Assembly: GCA_040216555.1 (NCBI GenBank)
Contig: JAVJOW010000024.1
Location: 168,874 to 232,873 of the forward strand
Reading direction: 5' to 3'
Origin: Arenibacter sp040216555
GTDB lineage: Bacteria > Bacteroidota > Bacteroidia > Flavobacteriales > Flavobacteriaceae
DNA: 64,000 nucleotides
Below the pieces are notes generated by a model. It searched no databases. It saw nothing but the letters and a program-made list of their open reading frames with translations, and had not been told where the DNA came from. The translations under genes were made by a program, and so were the position numbers. Below are positions 7,681 through 14,371 of this stretch, in pieces (positions within the stretch are counted from its first letter, which is position 1; the number at the start of each line of letters is the position of its first letter).

Positions 7681-10101
7681 ATGCAAAATAATCATTACGT
7701 CCTAATTTTAACCTTGGTATTTCTAGGAATGGGGCAAACTTTATTCGCCCAGGACGGATCGATAAGGGGTTTGATACATGACGAAAACGAAGAAGCTTTG
7801 GCCTTCGCCAATGTCCTATTGCTGCAAGAACAAGATTCTGTTCTGATAAAAGGTGGGACCAGCAATGAAAAGGGTAATTTTCTATTGGAAGAGGTTGGCC
7901 AAGGAAACTATATTATGAATATTTCAATGCTTGGGTTCGAACCCTATTTTAAACAATTGCAAATTCGAGATTCGCAAGTTCTCACTATTGGAACTATTCG
8001 ATTGATGCCTCAAATTCAAAACTTGCAGGTTGCTGAGGTGGTAGGTCGGAAAGCCTTATTCCAACAAAAGAGCGATAGATTAATACTGAATATTGGGTCA
8101 TTGTCTACTTTTAGCGGTAACAATGCCCTACAGGTGCTTCAAAAGGCACCCGGTGTCATCGTACAGGAGAATACGAACAGCATTAGTCTAAACAACAAGG
8201 GCGAAGTGCTGATTATGATAAACGATAGGATCTCACGTGTACCCAAAGGCAACTTGATACAACAATTAAAAGGAATGCGGGCAGAAAGTATTGATCGTAT
8301 AGAACTCATACATCAGCCTTCGGCAAAATACGATGCTGATAATGCCGCCGGAATTATCCATATTGTTATGAAGGAAAACAATATTACTGGGTTGAACGGT
8401 AATGCTAGTTTCACTGCCGGTATGGGGCAGAGGGAAAAGTTCAATGGCAGTACCGACCTGAATTATCGTAACAACCGTTGGAATATTTATGGCAATGCAA
8501 CCGGATTTCAAAGTAAATCGCCCAAGTGGCAGATTAATCATTTTAGGGAGTATGAATATCTAGGTGACCATTATTATTACGAGAACAAACTAAAATTTAC
8601 AAATCCTGCAACCAATTCATTAGGCTTTACTTTTGGAGCTGACTATGAAATAGATAAAAACAGAATAATCGGGGCGATTTTTGGATATACTAAGAGCAAT
8701 ATGTCTGGCCACGATTTCACAAGCAGATCAAAGGGAACTATCAATGACATTATAGATACCGATACGCGATTCCTGCTCGATATCGATAATCCAAATGTTA
8801 ATACCTACGCAAATGTCAACTATTTTTGGCAACTGAACCCTACCAGTTCCTTGAATTTGGATTTCGATAGGGTATCGTTGGATGTGCAGAATTTTTCGAG
8901 GCTGTCATACGTAATTCCGATAGAAGATATCGAAGCAACGGAGGCTGATCGTAATTCGGAATTTGAAATTTATACGGTAAAAGCTGATTATGAATGGAAA
9001 ACGGAGAAAGACACTCAATTCGAGTTAGGAATTAAAGGCACTTTTAATAAGTCAAATACCATGTCACAGATCCGTAACAGAAATTCGGGCACTTGGAGCA
9101 CAGATGAATCCTTCGAGATGAACGATGACATCCACGAAAATGTTTTGGCCGCTTATGGTTCTGTTCAGAAAAAATGGAATACAAAATGGGAAAGTAATTT
9201 AGGGGCGCGTTTGGAACAGTATACTTATAATTTGGATGATGCCCAAGGTGACAATGATTTCGCCATTAAATATACCAATCTATTTCCGGTCGTCAGGACC
9301 AGTTATTCCATTGATTCTACCAAAACGCTGAGCTTGTCTTTGAACAGACGTATAGAACGACCGTCTTTTATGAATTTGACAGGTTATAATTTGTTGATGG
9401 ACCCCAGCTTGTTAGTAACATCGAATACCCGTATCAGACCTTCGTTTACCAATGCGGTAAGATTGGTTTACAACCACCGTTCCTTTTTAATGGCATTTGA
9501 AATTAATAGGACCCAAGGAGCCATTTCGTTTTATAATACTGTTGACAAGGAAAGTAATTTGCAGACCAGTATTCCCATCAATTTTGATAGTATGGAAGGA
9601 GTATTGTTGAGTCTGAGTTTTCCTATTAAAATAAGCAATTTTTGGAAAATGAACTGGAATCTGGACGGTGCCTACAAGAAAGTAAAAGATGCCTCAAATC
9701 GGCCCCTACCATTCGAAAAGGCCATGTTTACCGCTACAGTCCAGCTCAACAATGTTTTCGAATTGGGCAATTCTTGGACGGCCAATATAGATGGCCGGTA
9801 TATGAGCCCCTATATAGCCGGAGATCAAGTGCAGTATCTGCAACACTTCATCAATTTTGGGCTTAGTAAGAAGTTCCATAACCACAGTTCCCTTACTTTT
9901 AGTGTTCAAGACTTCTCAGCTACTAGTGGTAAGATTGATTGGGAATACAATCAGCCAGAATTAGGTATAAAAACAGGGGGCGACAACGATATGTCGGAAA
10001 GGGTTTTTCAGTTAACCTATTCTTTTCCCTTTGGAAATCAAAAAGTGAAGGAAAAAAGAAATAGGGTAACAGGGTCTAAGGAGGAACGTGACAGAATGTA
10101 G
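7681..10101 (+). CDS. TonB-dependent receptor-like outer membrane beta-barrel protein
   Basis: An 806-residue outer-membrane protein. Residues 1-24 are a signal peptide ending near LFAQDG; ~25-110 are a CarboxypepD_reg-like beta domain (GSIRGLIHDENEEALAFANV); ~130-235 are a plug domain (GNNALQVLQKAPGVIVQ, then DRIELIHQPSAKYDADNAAG); the rest is beta-barrel strands ending in ERVFQLTYSFPFG. It belongs to the outer membrane beta-barrel (OMP_b-brl_3) group. It lies 27 bases after the lipocalin-like gene, apparently the last member of the operon, suggesting uptake of a substrate linked to the upstream enzymes. The polar tail after the last strand is unusual for a barrel C-terminus. Confidence 0.85.
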   Translation: MQNNHYVLILTLVFLGMGQTLFAQDGSIRGLIHDENEEALAFANVLLLQEQDSVLIKGGTSNEKGNFLLEEVGQGNYIMNISMLGFEPYFKQLQIRDSQVLTIGTIRLMPQIQNLQVAEVVGRKALFQQKSDRLILNIGSLSTFSGNNALQVLQKAPGVIVQENTNSISLNNKGEVLIMINDRISRVPKGNLIQQLKGMRAESIDRIELIHQPSAKYDADNAAGIIHIVMKENNITGLNGNASFTAGMGQREKFNGSTDLNYRNNRWNIYGNATGFQSKSPKWQINHFREYEYLGDHYYYENKLKFTNPATNSLGFTFGADYEIDKNRIIGAIFGYTKSNMSGHDFTSRSKGTINDIIDTDTRFLLDIDNPNVNTYANVNYFWQLNPTSSLNLDFDRVSLDVQNFSRLSYVIPIEDIEATEADRNSEFEIYTVKADYEWKTEKDTQFELGIKGTFNKSNTMSQIRNRNSGTWSTDESFEMNDDIHENVLAAYGSVQKKWNTKWESNLGARLEQYTYNLDDAQGDNDFAIKYTNLFPVVRTSYSIDSTKTLSLSLNRRIERPSFMNLTGYNLLMDPSLLVTSNTRIRPSFTNAVRLVYNHRSFLMAFEINRTQGAISFYNTVDKESNLQTSIPINFDSMEGVLLSLSFPIKISNFWKMNWNLDGAYKKVKDASNRPLPFEKAMFTATVQLNNVFELGNSWTANIDGRYMSPYIAGDQVQYLQHFINFGLSKKFHNHSSLTFSVQDFSATSGKIDWEYNQPELGIKTGGDNDMSERVFQLTYSFPFGNQKVKEKRNRVTGSKEERDRM

Positions 10102-10690
10102 CAGCGGTAAAGTATAATTCTTTGAATGCAAAAGCCCCTCCTTATCCTTTATGGCAAAAAAAGAACCTTTTTGAATCAAGTGAAAGAAACGTAAGCGGAG
10201 CTTCAAGCCTCCCATAGAACCAATCGGCCAAACTCATAAACAACAAAGAATATGTGACAAACTTCGGTATTCTGAACTGGATTTGCTCTAGACTCCACTG
10301 GCTAAAATTAGTAAAAGTTCATTTTATAGAGTGGAAAGGCAACTTTCAAAATGAAAGATCAATAAGCCATGTTCCCTGGATTTTTAAAATCAGTCCACAG
10401 CTAAAACAAAGTTTAATGGACAAAATGGCTGTCAAATTTTAGGATTTCGCAATGTAGTTGGCATCCCCATCTTATTTCCGATTTACTACAATTCCAATAA
10501 TTTCACTGTAACTGATAGGTAATTAAGTGGTCACTTGGGCTGGAACTAGTGACAACTTGAATATGGGTCACTTTATTCTACAAAAAATTGTTCATATATA
10601 ATCATCCTGAAATAATTCAATCCGTAAAAACCCAGATTTTGGACTTGATCCCTTGATCCTTCAATTGTTGTACCTTTGATGTACCTGGGA
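10102..10690. other. Intergenic region, no recognisable gene
   Basis: About 590 bases between the receptor and the tRNA-Leu terminator. The longest frame (10254-10442, 62 codons) has no family resemblance and is probably spurious. The only distinct feature is the 28-bp repeat at 10624-10651. Confidence 0.5.
10624..10651 (-). repeat. 28-bp repeat 3' of tRNA-Leu, exact partner at 63882-63909
   Basis: On the minus strand this reads GGATCAAGTCCAAAATCTGG followed by GTTTTTAC, identical over all 28 bases to 63882-63909 on the plus strand. Weaker similarity continues beyond (AATTATTTCAGGATGAT here, AATTTAATCAGGCGAT there). Both copies lie about 40-60 bp past the terminator of a tRNA gene, in the same orientation relative to that tRNA. 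Confidence 0.9.
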
Positions 10691-10726
10691 AATAAAAAAG
10701 GCCTCAACATTTCTGTCAAAGCCTTT
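10691..10726 (-). terminator. Terminator of tRNA-Leu
   Basis: On the minus strand AAAGGC (complement of 10721-10726) pairs with GCCTTT (complement of 10698-10703), followed by a T-run and starting 4 bases after the tRNA. The loop region is long and can pair partly. Confidence 0.65.
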
Positions 10727-10729
10727 AAG

Positions 10730-10809
10730 TACTCGAGGTGGGAATCGAACCCACACTCCGAAGAACTGGATTTTGAATCCAGCGCGTCTACCAGTTCCGC
10801 CACTCGAGC
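10730..10809 (-). tRNA. tRNA-Leu (anticodon CAA)
   Basis: An 80-nt cloverleaf on the minus strand. The acceptor is GCTCGAG / CTCGAGT with a terminal G-T pair, the anticodon arm is CTGGA-TTCAAAA-TCCAG (anticodon CAA, codon UUG), the short variable arm is TTCTTCGGAGT, and the T arm is GTGGG-TTCGATT-CCCAC. CCA is not encoded. Its first 32 nt plus upstream DNA are duplicated at 11078-11178 on the far side of the GIY-YIG gene. Confidence 0.95.
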
Positions 10810-10839
10810 AAAGTAATTATTTCTTAGTTTTCAATTTTC
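10778..10839 (-). repeat. Copy A of duplicated tRNA-Leu 5' half plus leader
   Basis: This holds nt 1-32 of the intact tRNA-Leu and 30 bases upstream. The same segment occurs at 11078-11178 (copy B), identical apart from two palindromic insertions there; divergent similarity continues about 20 bp further upstream. The last codons of the GIY-YIG gene (KLKTKK, stop) are written in this copy. Confidence 0.9.
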
Positions 10840-11062
10840 TCAGCTGTTCTTTTCCAACACCTGATTTCCAATACTTTTCTCTTTTTCTGCCTTCCGTCCA
10901 ATTTTCCCGGGATTCCTTGAAAATTAGTTCAAAAGGCAAATATGGTTTAGTCGTCTTTTCTCTGCCGTTGTTATGCCTTGCTATCCTTGCCTCCAAATCC
11001 GTGGTCATCCCCACGTAAATATAGTTAGAAGTCAAACTAGATATGGCATAGATCCAAACCAT
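10817..11062 (-). CDS. Small GIY-YIG nuclease-domain protein
   Basis: An 81-residue single-domain protein. The GIY-YIG signature is WIYAISSLTSNYIYVG, followed by the conserved Arg in LEARIARHNNG and the metal-binding Glu in GRKREKYWKSG. All expected catalytic positions are present, so it may be active. The ATG at 11062 is preferred over a TTG two codons earlier. It lies between a truncated tRNA-Leu copy (11078-11148) and the intact tRNA-Leu (10730-10809), all on the minus strand, and its 3' end is inside the duplicated DNA. The arrangement suggests a mobile or homing-like unit; the biochemical target is unknown. Confidence 0.85.
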   Translation of the reverse strand: MVWIYAISSLTSNYIYVGMTTDLEARIARHNNGREKTTKPYLPFELIFKESRENWTEGRKREKYWKSGVGKEQLRKLKTKK

Positions 11063-11086
11063 CTTCAAAATTTCATCTCCAGCGCG

Positions 11087-11106
11087 CCTGCCTGTCGGCA
11101 GACAGG
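11087..11106. repeat. GC-rich palindrome inserted in the tRNA remnant (1)
   Basis: CCTGCCTGTCGGCAGACAGG is a near-perfect 20-base inverted repeat placed between AGCGCG and TCTACC, which are adjacent in the intact tRNA-Leu gene. It is much GC-richer than its surroundings. Confidence 0.8.
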
Positions 11107-11120
11107 TCTACCAGTTCCGC

Positions 11121-11139
11121 CCTGCCTACCGCAGGCAGG
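11121..11139. repeat. GC-rich palindrome inserted in the tRNA remnant (2)
   Basis: CCTGCCTACCGCAGGCAGG has a perfect 7-bp stem (CCTGCCT/AGGCAGG) and 5-base loop, inserted between GTTCCGC and CACTCG of the tRNA copy. It clearly belongs to the same element type as the palindrome at 11087. Confidence 0.8.
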
Positions 11140-11215
11140 CACTCGAGCAAAGTAATTATTTCTTAGTTTTCAATTTTCCCGATTGTTCTTTAACTCCCGG
11201 TTTCATTTGAGACTG

Positions 11216-11223
11216 CAAAACTA
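11216..11223 (-). promoter_or_regulatory. Probable -7 box of the tRNA-Leu/GIY-YIG unit
   Basis: TAGTTTTG on the minus strand fits TAnnTTTG, with a TTG 22 bases upstream (complement of 11246-11248), close to the usual spacing. It lies about 67 bp before the truncated tRNA and has no equivalent between the GIY-YIG gene and the intact tRNA. One transcript could therefore cover tRNA fragment, nuclease and intact tRNA. Confidence 0.5.
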
Positions 11224-11290
11224 AAAAATATTTTCTTTATATCACCAAAAAAATAACAACATTTATACTTTAGCAACCCAAATTAATTTC

Positions 11291-11298
11291 TAAATTTG
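11291..11298 (+). promoter_or_regulatory. -7 box of prs
   Basis: TAAATTTG matches the Bacteroidota TAnnTTTG consensus, 51 bases before the ATG at 11350. It also overlaps the TTG of a longer in-frame reading at 11296, which argues against that upstream start. Confidence 0.6.
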
Positions 11299-11349
11299 CA
11301 CCTCCTTATAAAAAGGAGTTCCAATAAACTAATAAACAATACTTTAACA

Positions 11350-12291
11350 ATGCCATATCAAGTACCGGAGCCTAAAATTTTTACCTGTACCCAAAGTACC
11401 AAGTTATCCGAAAAAATAGCTGAGCATTTTGGTTCCACTTTAGGCAATGTTATTTTTTCCAGATACAGCGATGGGGAGTTTCAGCCATCCTTTGAGGAAT
11501 CTATACGTGGCACGCGTGTATTTATTATTGGTTCTACGAATCCTAGTTCTGAAAACCTGATGGAAATGTTATTGATGTTGGATGCTGCAAAAAGGGCATC
11601 TGCAAGGCACATAACTGCAGTAATGCCTTATTTTGGATGGGCCAGGCAGGATAGAAAAGACAAGCCCAGGGTTCCGATAGCGGCCAAATTGGTAGCCAAA
11701 ATGTTGGAGGCAGCAGGTGCTACCCGCATTATTACCATGGACCTGCATGCCGATCAAATACAAGGATTTTTTGAAAAGCCTGTAGACCATTTATTTGCGT
11801 CCACCTTGTTTTTACCTTATTTGAACAGTCTCAACCTTAAAGATCTCACTATAGCCTCCCCGGATATGGGTGGATCCAAAAGAGCATATGCTTATTCGAA
11901 GGCACTTAATTGCGATGTGGTTATATGTTATAAACAAAGGGCACAAGCCAACGTAATTTCGCATATGGAACTTATTGGTGATGTGCAGGGGAAAAATGTG
12001 GTTTTGGTAGATGATATGGTAGATACGGCCGGAACTTTGACAAAAGCGGCAGATCTTATGATGGAAAGGGGAGCTTTAAGTGTAAGGGCAATTACCACAC
12101 ATGCACTTCTATCAGGGGATGCCTATGAGAAAATTGAAAAATCGAAATTATCGGAACTTATTGTAACCGATTCCATACCGTTAAAAAAAGAAAGCAAAAA
12201 AATTAGGGTAATAAGCTGTGCCGAGTTGTTTGCCGATGTAATGCACAGGGTACATCACAATACTTCCATTAGTTCCAAGTTTCTGATGTAG
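11350..12291 (+). CDS. prs: Ribose-phosphate pyrophosphokinase (PRPP synthetase)
   Basis: A 313-residue cytosolic enzyme making 5-phosphoribosyl 1-diphosphate from ribose 5-phosphate and ATP for nucleotide, His, Trp and NAD synthesis. Visible family motifs are YSDGEFQPSFEESIRG near the N-terminus, the ATP loop PYFGWARQDRKD, the metal/catalytic segment MDLHADQIQGFF, and the PRPP-binding loop VVLVDDMVDTAGTLTKAA. The ATG at 11350 (MPYQVPEPKIF) is chosen because family members begin here; an in-frame TTG at 11296 lies within the promoter box. rplY follows after 45 bases, an order common in flavobacteria. Confidence 0.96.
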   Translation: MPYQVPEPKIFTCTQSTKLSEKIAEHFGSTLGNVIFSRYSDGEFQPSFEESIRGTRVFIIGSTNPSSENLMEMLLMLDAAKRASARHITAVMPYFGWARQDRKDKPRVPIAAKLVAKMLEAAGATRIITMDLHADQIQGFFEKPVDHLFASTLFLPYLNSLNLKDLTIASPDMGGSKRAYAYSKALNCDVVICYKQRAQANVISHMELIGDVQGKNVVLVDDMVDTAGTLTKAADLMMERGALSVRAITTHALLSGDAYEKIEKSKLSELIVTDSIPLKKESKKIRVISCAELFADVMHRVHHNTSISSKFLM

Positions 12292-12336
12292 AGGTATAAT
12301 ACAAGAAAGTAATTTAATTAATATTTAATAAATACA

Positions 12337-12969
12337 ATGAAGTCAATTACAATTAAAGGATCAGAAAGAGAAAGCGTAGGCAAAAAAGCAACAAAGGCCT
12401 TACGTAATGCTGGAAAGGTTCCTTGCGTTATTTACGGAGGGGAAAAACCATTACACTTTGCAGCAGAGGAACTATCGTTCAAGGATTTAGTGTACACTCC
12501 AAACGCACACACTGTTGTGGTTGATTTGGATGGTGGTAAAAAGTACGATGCGGTAATGCAGGATATTCAATTTCATCCTGTAACCGATAGCATTTTACAC
12601 GTGGACTTTTATCAGTTGTTCAAGGATAAGGAAGTTACAATGGACATTCCTGTAAGGTTGTTGGGTAATTCTCCGGGAGTTAGAAATGGTGGTAGATTAT
12701 TGTTTAGAAAAAGAAAACTTGCCATTAAGGCATTACCAGGTAATTTGCCTGATTTCTTTGATATAGATATCTCTAAATTGAAAATCGGAGGAAATATTTC
12801 CGTATCTACATTGTTGAAAGATGAGTTTACCATTCTTCACCCAGAAAATACTGTGGTTGTTCAGGTTAAAGCTGCACGTAATGCAGTCTTGATAGATGAA
12901 GAGGATGAAGAAACAGAAGAGGGAGCAGAAGCTGCTGCAGAAGCACCAGCTGAAGGTGGTGAAGAATAG
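12337..12969 (+). CDS. rplY: 50S ribosomal protein L25 / general stress protein Ctc
   Basis: A 210-residue L25/TL5/CTC protein binding 5S rRNA. The N-terminal L25 domain (ITIKGSERESVGKKATKALRNAGKVPCVIYGG) is followed by the longer C-terminal beta domain of the CTC type and an acidic tail rich in Glu and Ala (residues ~188-210). It lies downstream of prs and ends before a strong terminator, so prs-rplY is probably one unit. Confidence 0.96.
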   Translation: MKSITIKGSERESVGKKATKALRNAGKVPCVIYGGEKPLHFAAEELSFKDLVYTPNAHTVVVDLDGGKKYDAVMQDIQFHPVTDSILHVDFYQLFKDKEVTMDIPVRLLGNSPGVRNGGRLLFRKRKLAIKALPGNLPDFFDIDISKLKIGGNISVSTLLKDEFTILHPENTVVVQVKAARNAVLIDEEDEETEEGAEAAAEAPAEGGEE

Positions 12970-12989
12970 ATTTTATCTAAAATAAGTGT

Positions 12990-13024
12990 AAAAGCATCCC
13001 GTATCTGCGGGATGCTTTTGTATT
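12990..13024 (+). terminator. Strong intrinsic terminator after rplY
   Basis: AAAAGCATCCCG (12990-13001) pairs perfectly with CGGGATGCTTTT (13008-13019) around a 6-base loop, then a T-rich run. It separates rplY from pth. Confidence 0.9.
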
Positions 13025-13048
13025 TTTATGAATTTCAATTATAGTGCT

Positions 13049-13678
13049 ATGTTCCAGTTTTTAGAATCTTTTTTTAAAATGAACGGGGCATTGTTGGATG
13101 AAAAAGACGCCATGAAGAAATTTTTAGTTGTAGGACTTGGTAATATTGGGGAGGAATACGCGGAAACCCGACATAACATCGGTTTTAAAATATTGGACTC
13201 CCTATCCTTGGAGGAGGATTTCACTTTTGAAAAGGCAAAGTTGGGAGATGTGGGTACTTTTAAGGTTAAGGGAAGAAGTATAATCTGTCTTAAGCCATCT
13301 ACCTATATGAACCGAAGTGGAAAGGCTGTAAAATATTGGATGGACAAGGAAAATATTCCCCTAGAAAATATACTTATTATCACAGACGATATTAATCTAT
13401 CCTTCGGGACTATCCGTTTAAAGACCAAGGGAAGTGACGGAGGTCATAATGGATTAAAGGATATTCAGCAGTACCTACTTACTACTAATTACAATAGATT
13501 AAGGTTTGGTGTTGGATCGGATTTCGGAAAAGGTAAACAAATAGATTATGTCTTGGGAGAATGGAACCAGGAGGAAAAGGATGCCTTGATTGAACGATTT
13601 GAGAGAGTCAATGCGCTTATCCGTTCATTTGTGCTTTCTGGTGTCAATAGGACAATGAACGAATACAATGGAACCTAA
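13049..13678 (+). CDS. pth: Peptidyl-tRNA hydrolase
   Basis: Recycles peptidyl-tRNAs released from stalled ribosomes. The core starts at MKKFLVVGLGNIGEEYAETRHNIGF, with the catalytic His in TRHNIGF, Asn in STYMNRSG, and Asp in DDINLSFG. About 21 residues precede the core from the ATG at 13049. An in-frame ATG at 13028 sits only a few bases after the rplY terminator, so I prefer 13049; the ATG at 13112 would give a minimal enzyme. Short N-terminal extensions like this occur in flavobacterial Pth as far as I recall. Confidence 0.92.
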   Translation: MFQFLESFFKMNGALLDEKDAMKKFLVVGLGNIGEEYAETRHNIGFKILDSLSLEEDFTFEKAKLGDVGTFKVKGRSIICLKPSTYMNRSGKAVKYWMDKENIPLENILIITDDINLSFGTIRLKTKGSDGGHNGLKDIQQYLLTTNYNRLRFGVGSDFGKGKQIDYVLGEWNQEEKDALIERFERVNALIRSFVLSGVNRTMNEYNGT

Positions 13679-13683
13679 GGCTT

Positions 13684-14367
13684 TTAGCGTACTCTAAACT
13701 CGGAAATACTATTTGTGGCGGTATTTCCTTCCCTATCCATGGTAATTATTCTCCAATAATAAACAGTGTTGGCTTCAACACTTACCTTTAGATCAGATTT
13801 CCCAGATGTTAGCGTGCTTATTAAAGTAGTTGGTGGGTTTTCGGTTGAAAAATATACCTCGTATCCTTCCAGGTCATTATCCACATCGGCGCCCTCCCAT
13901 TCCAAAAGAACTTCATTATTAATATCCCTAGCTATGTTTGATCCTGTTTTGGGAGATATAACCTCTGCGGGAAATGGGGCATGGGTGGTTTCTACCCCCG
14001 CATTAAAAAACCTCCATGATTCGCTACGTGCCGATTGCGGCACCTCCGTATTTTTGGAAACTACCAGCCAAGAATATGGGGCTCCTCTTTCAATATTCAA
14101 ATTTGCCGAAGTACCGCCTACCACAATGGATTGCGTGGTGTTGGTATTCAAATTGGTGGCCCTTAATTCATAGGATTCCGTGTGGTCCGATGCTTGCCAT
14201 CTAAATTCCACTTTTGAATTATTGGTTCCTGTTACATTTATGCCGGTTGTGCATTCCGAGTTTTTTTGGGGATAGACCAACAGGGCGGACAATGGTGGTT
14301 TGGGAGAGTCTTTTCCTCCGCATCCCACTAGGGCCAAAAAACATAAAATTAGGGCTATTGGTTTCAT
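13684..14367 (-). CDS. Lipoprotein with fibronectin type III-like domains
   Basis: A 227-residue protein with a lipoprotein signal peptide (hydrophobic 3-13, lipobox LVGC, lipidated Cys16). Two tandem beta-sandwich modules resemble fibronectin type III domains: KVEFRWQASDHTESYELRA with SYSWLVV-like strands (~50-115), and VLLEWEGADVDNDLEGYEVYF ending VYYWRIITMD (~150-220). It follows the large T9SS protease by 4 bases on the same strand and is probably cotranscribed with it. It may be a surface-exposed partner; the function is unknown. Confidence 0.7.
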   Translation of the reverse strand: MKPIALILCFLALVGCGGKDSPKPPLSALLVYPQKNSECTTGINVTGTNNSKVEFRWQASDHTESYELRATNLNTNTTQSIVVGGTSANLNIERGAPYSWLVVSKNTEVPQSARSESWRFFNAGVETTHAPFPAEVISPKTGSNIARDINNEVLLEWEGADVDNDLEGYEVYFSTENPPTTLISTLTSGKSDLKVSVEANTVYYWRIITMDREGNTATNSISEFRVR

Positions 14368-14371
14368 CCGA

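Larger units (their letters stand above)
11078..11148 (-). pseudogene. Truncated tRNA-Leu 5' half with two insertions
   Basis: On the minus strand this repeats nt 1-32 of tRNA-Leu (GCTCGAGTG, GCGGAACTGGTAGAC, GCGCTGGA) and stops exactly at the 5' edge of the anticodon loop, 15 bases before the GIY-YIG start. The copy is interrupted at two points by GC-rich palindromes. It cannot form a tRNA. Confidence 0.9.
11078..11178 (-). repeat. Copy B of duplicated tRNA-Leu 5' half plus leader
   Basis: Partner of 10778-10839. After removing the two palindromic insertions, the tRNA half and the 30-base leader (TTTTCAATTTTC side on the plus strand) are identical to copy A. Confidence 0.9.

Noticed and set aside
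10254..10442. 62-codon frame as a small gene
   Set aside because: No family resemblance, no promoter or signal features, and it lies in a gap with no conserved context visible to me.
10624..10651. 28-bp repeat as att site of an integrative element spanning the window
   Set aside because: The copies are inverted, the DNA between is mostly housekeeping core, and no integrase was found; excision needs direct repeats.
10573..10803. 76-codon minus-strand frame
   Set aside because: It is a reading through tRNA-Leu and its terminator; the tRNA explains the sequence.
11296..11349. Longer prs start at a TTG
   Set aside because: The TTG overlaps the TAAATTTG promoter box and the extra residues do not match the family; the ATG at 11350 does.
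13028..13048. pth start at 13028
   Set aside because: Too close to the rplY terminator stem and its T-run; 13049 is in frame and more plausible.
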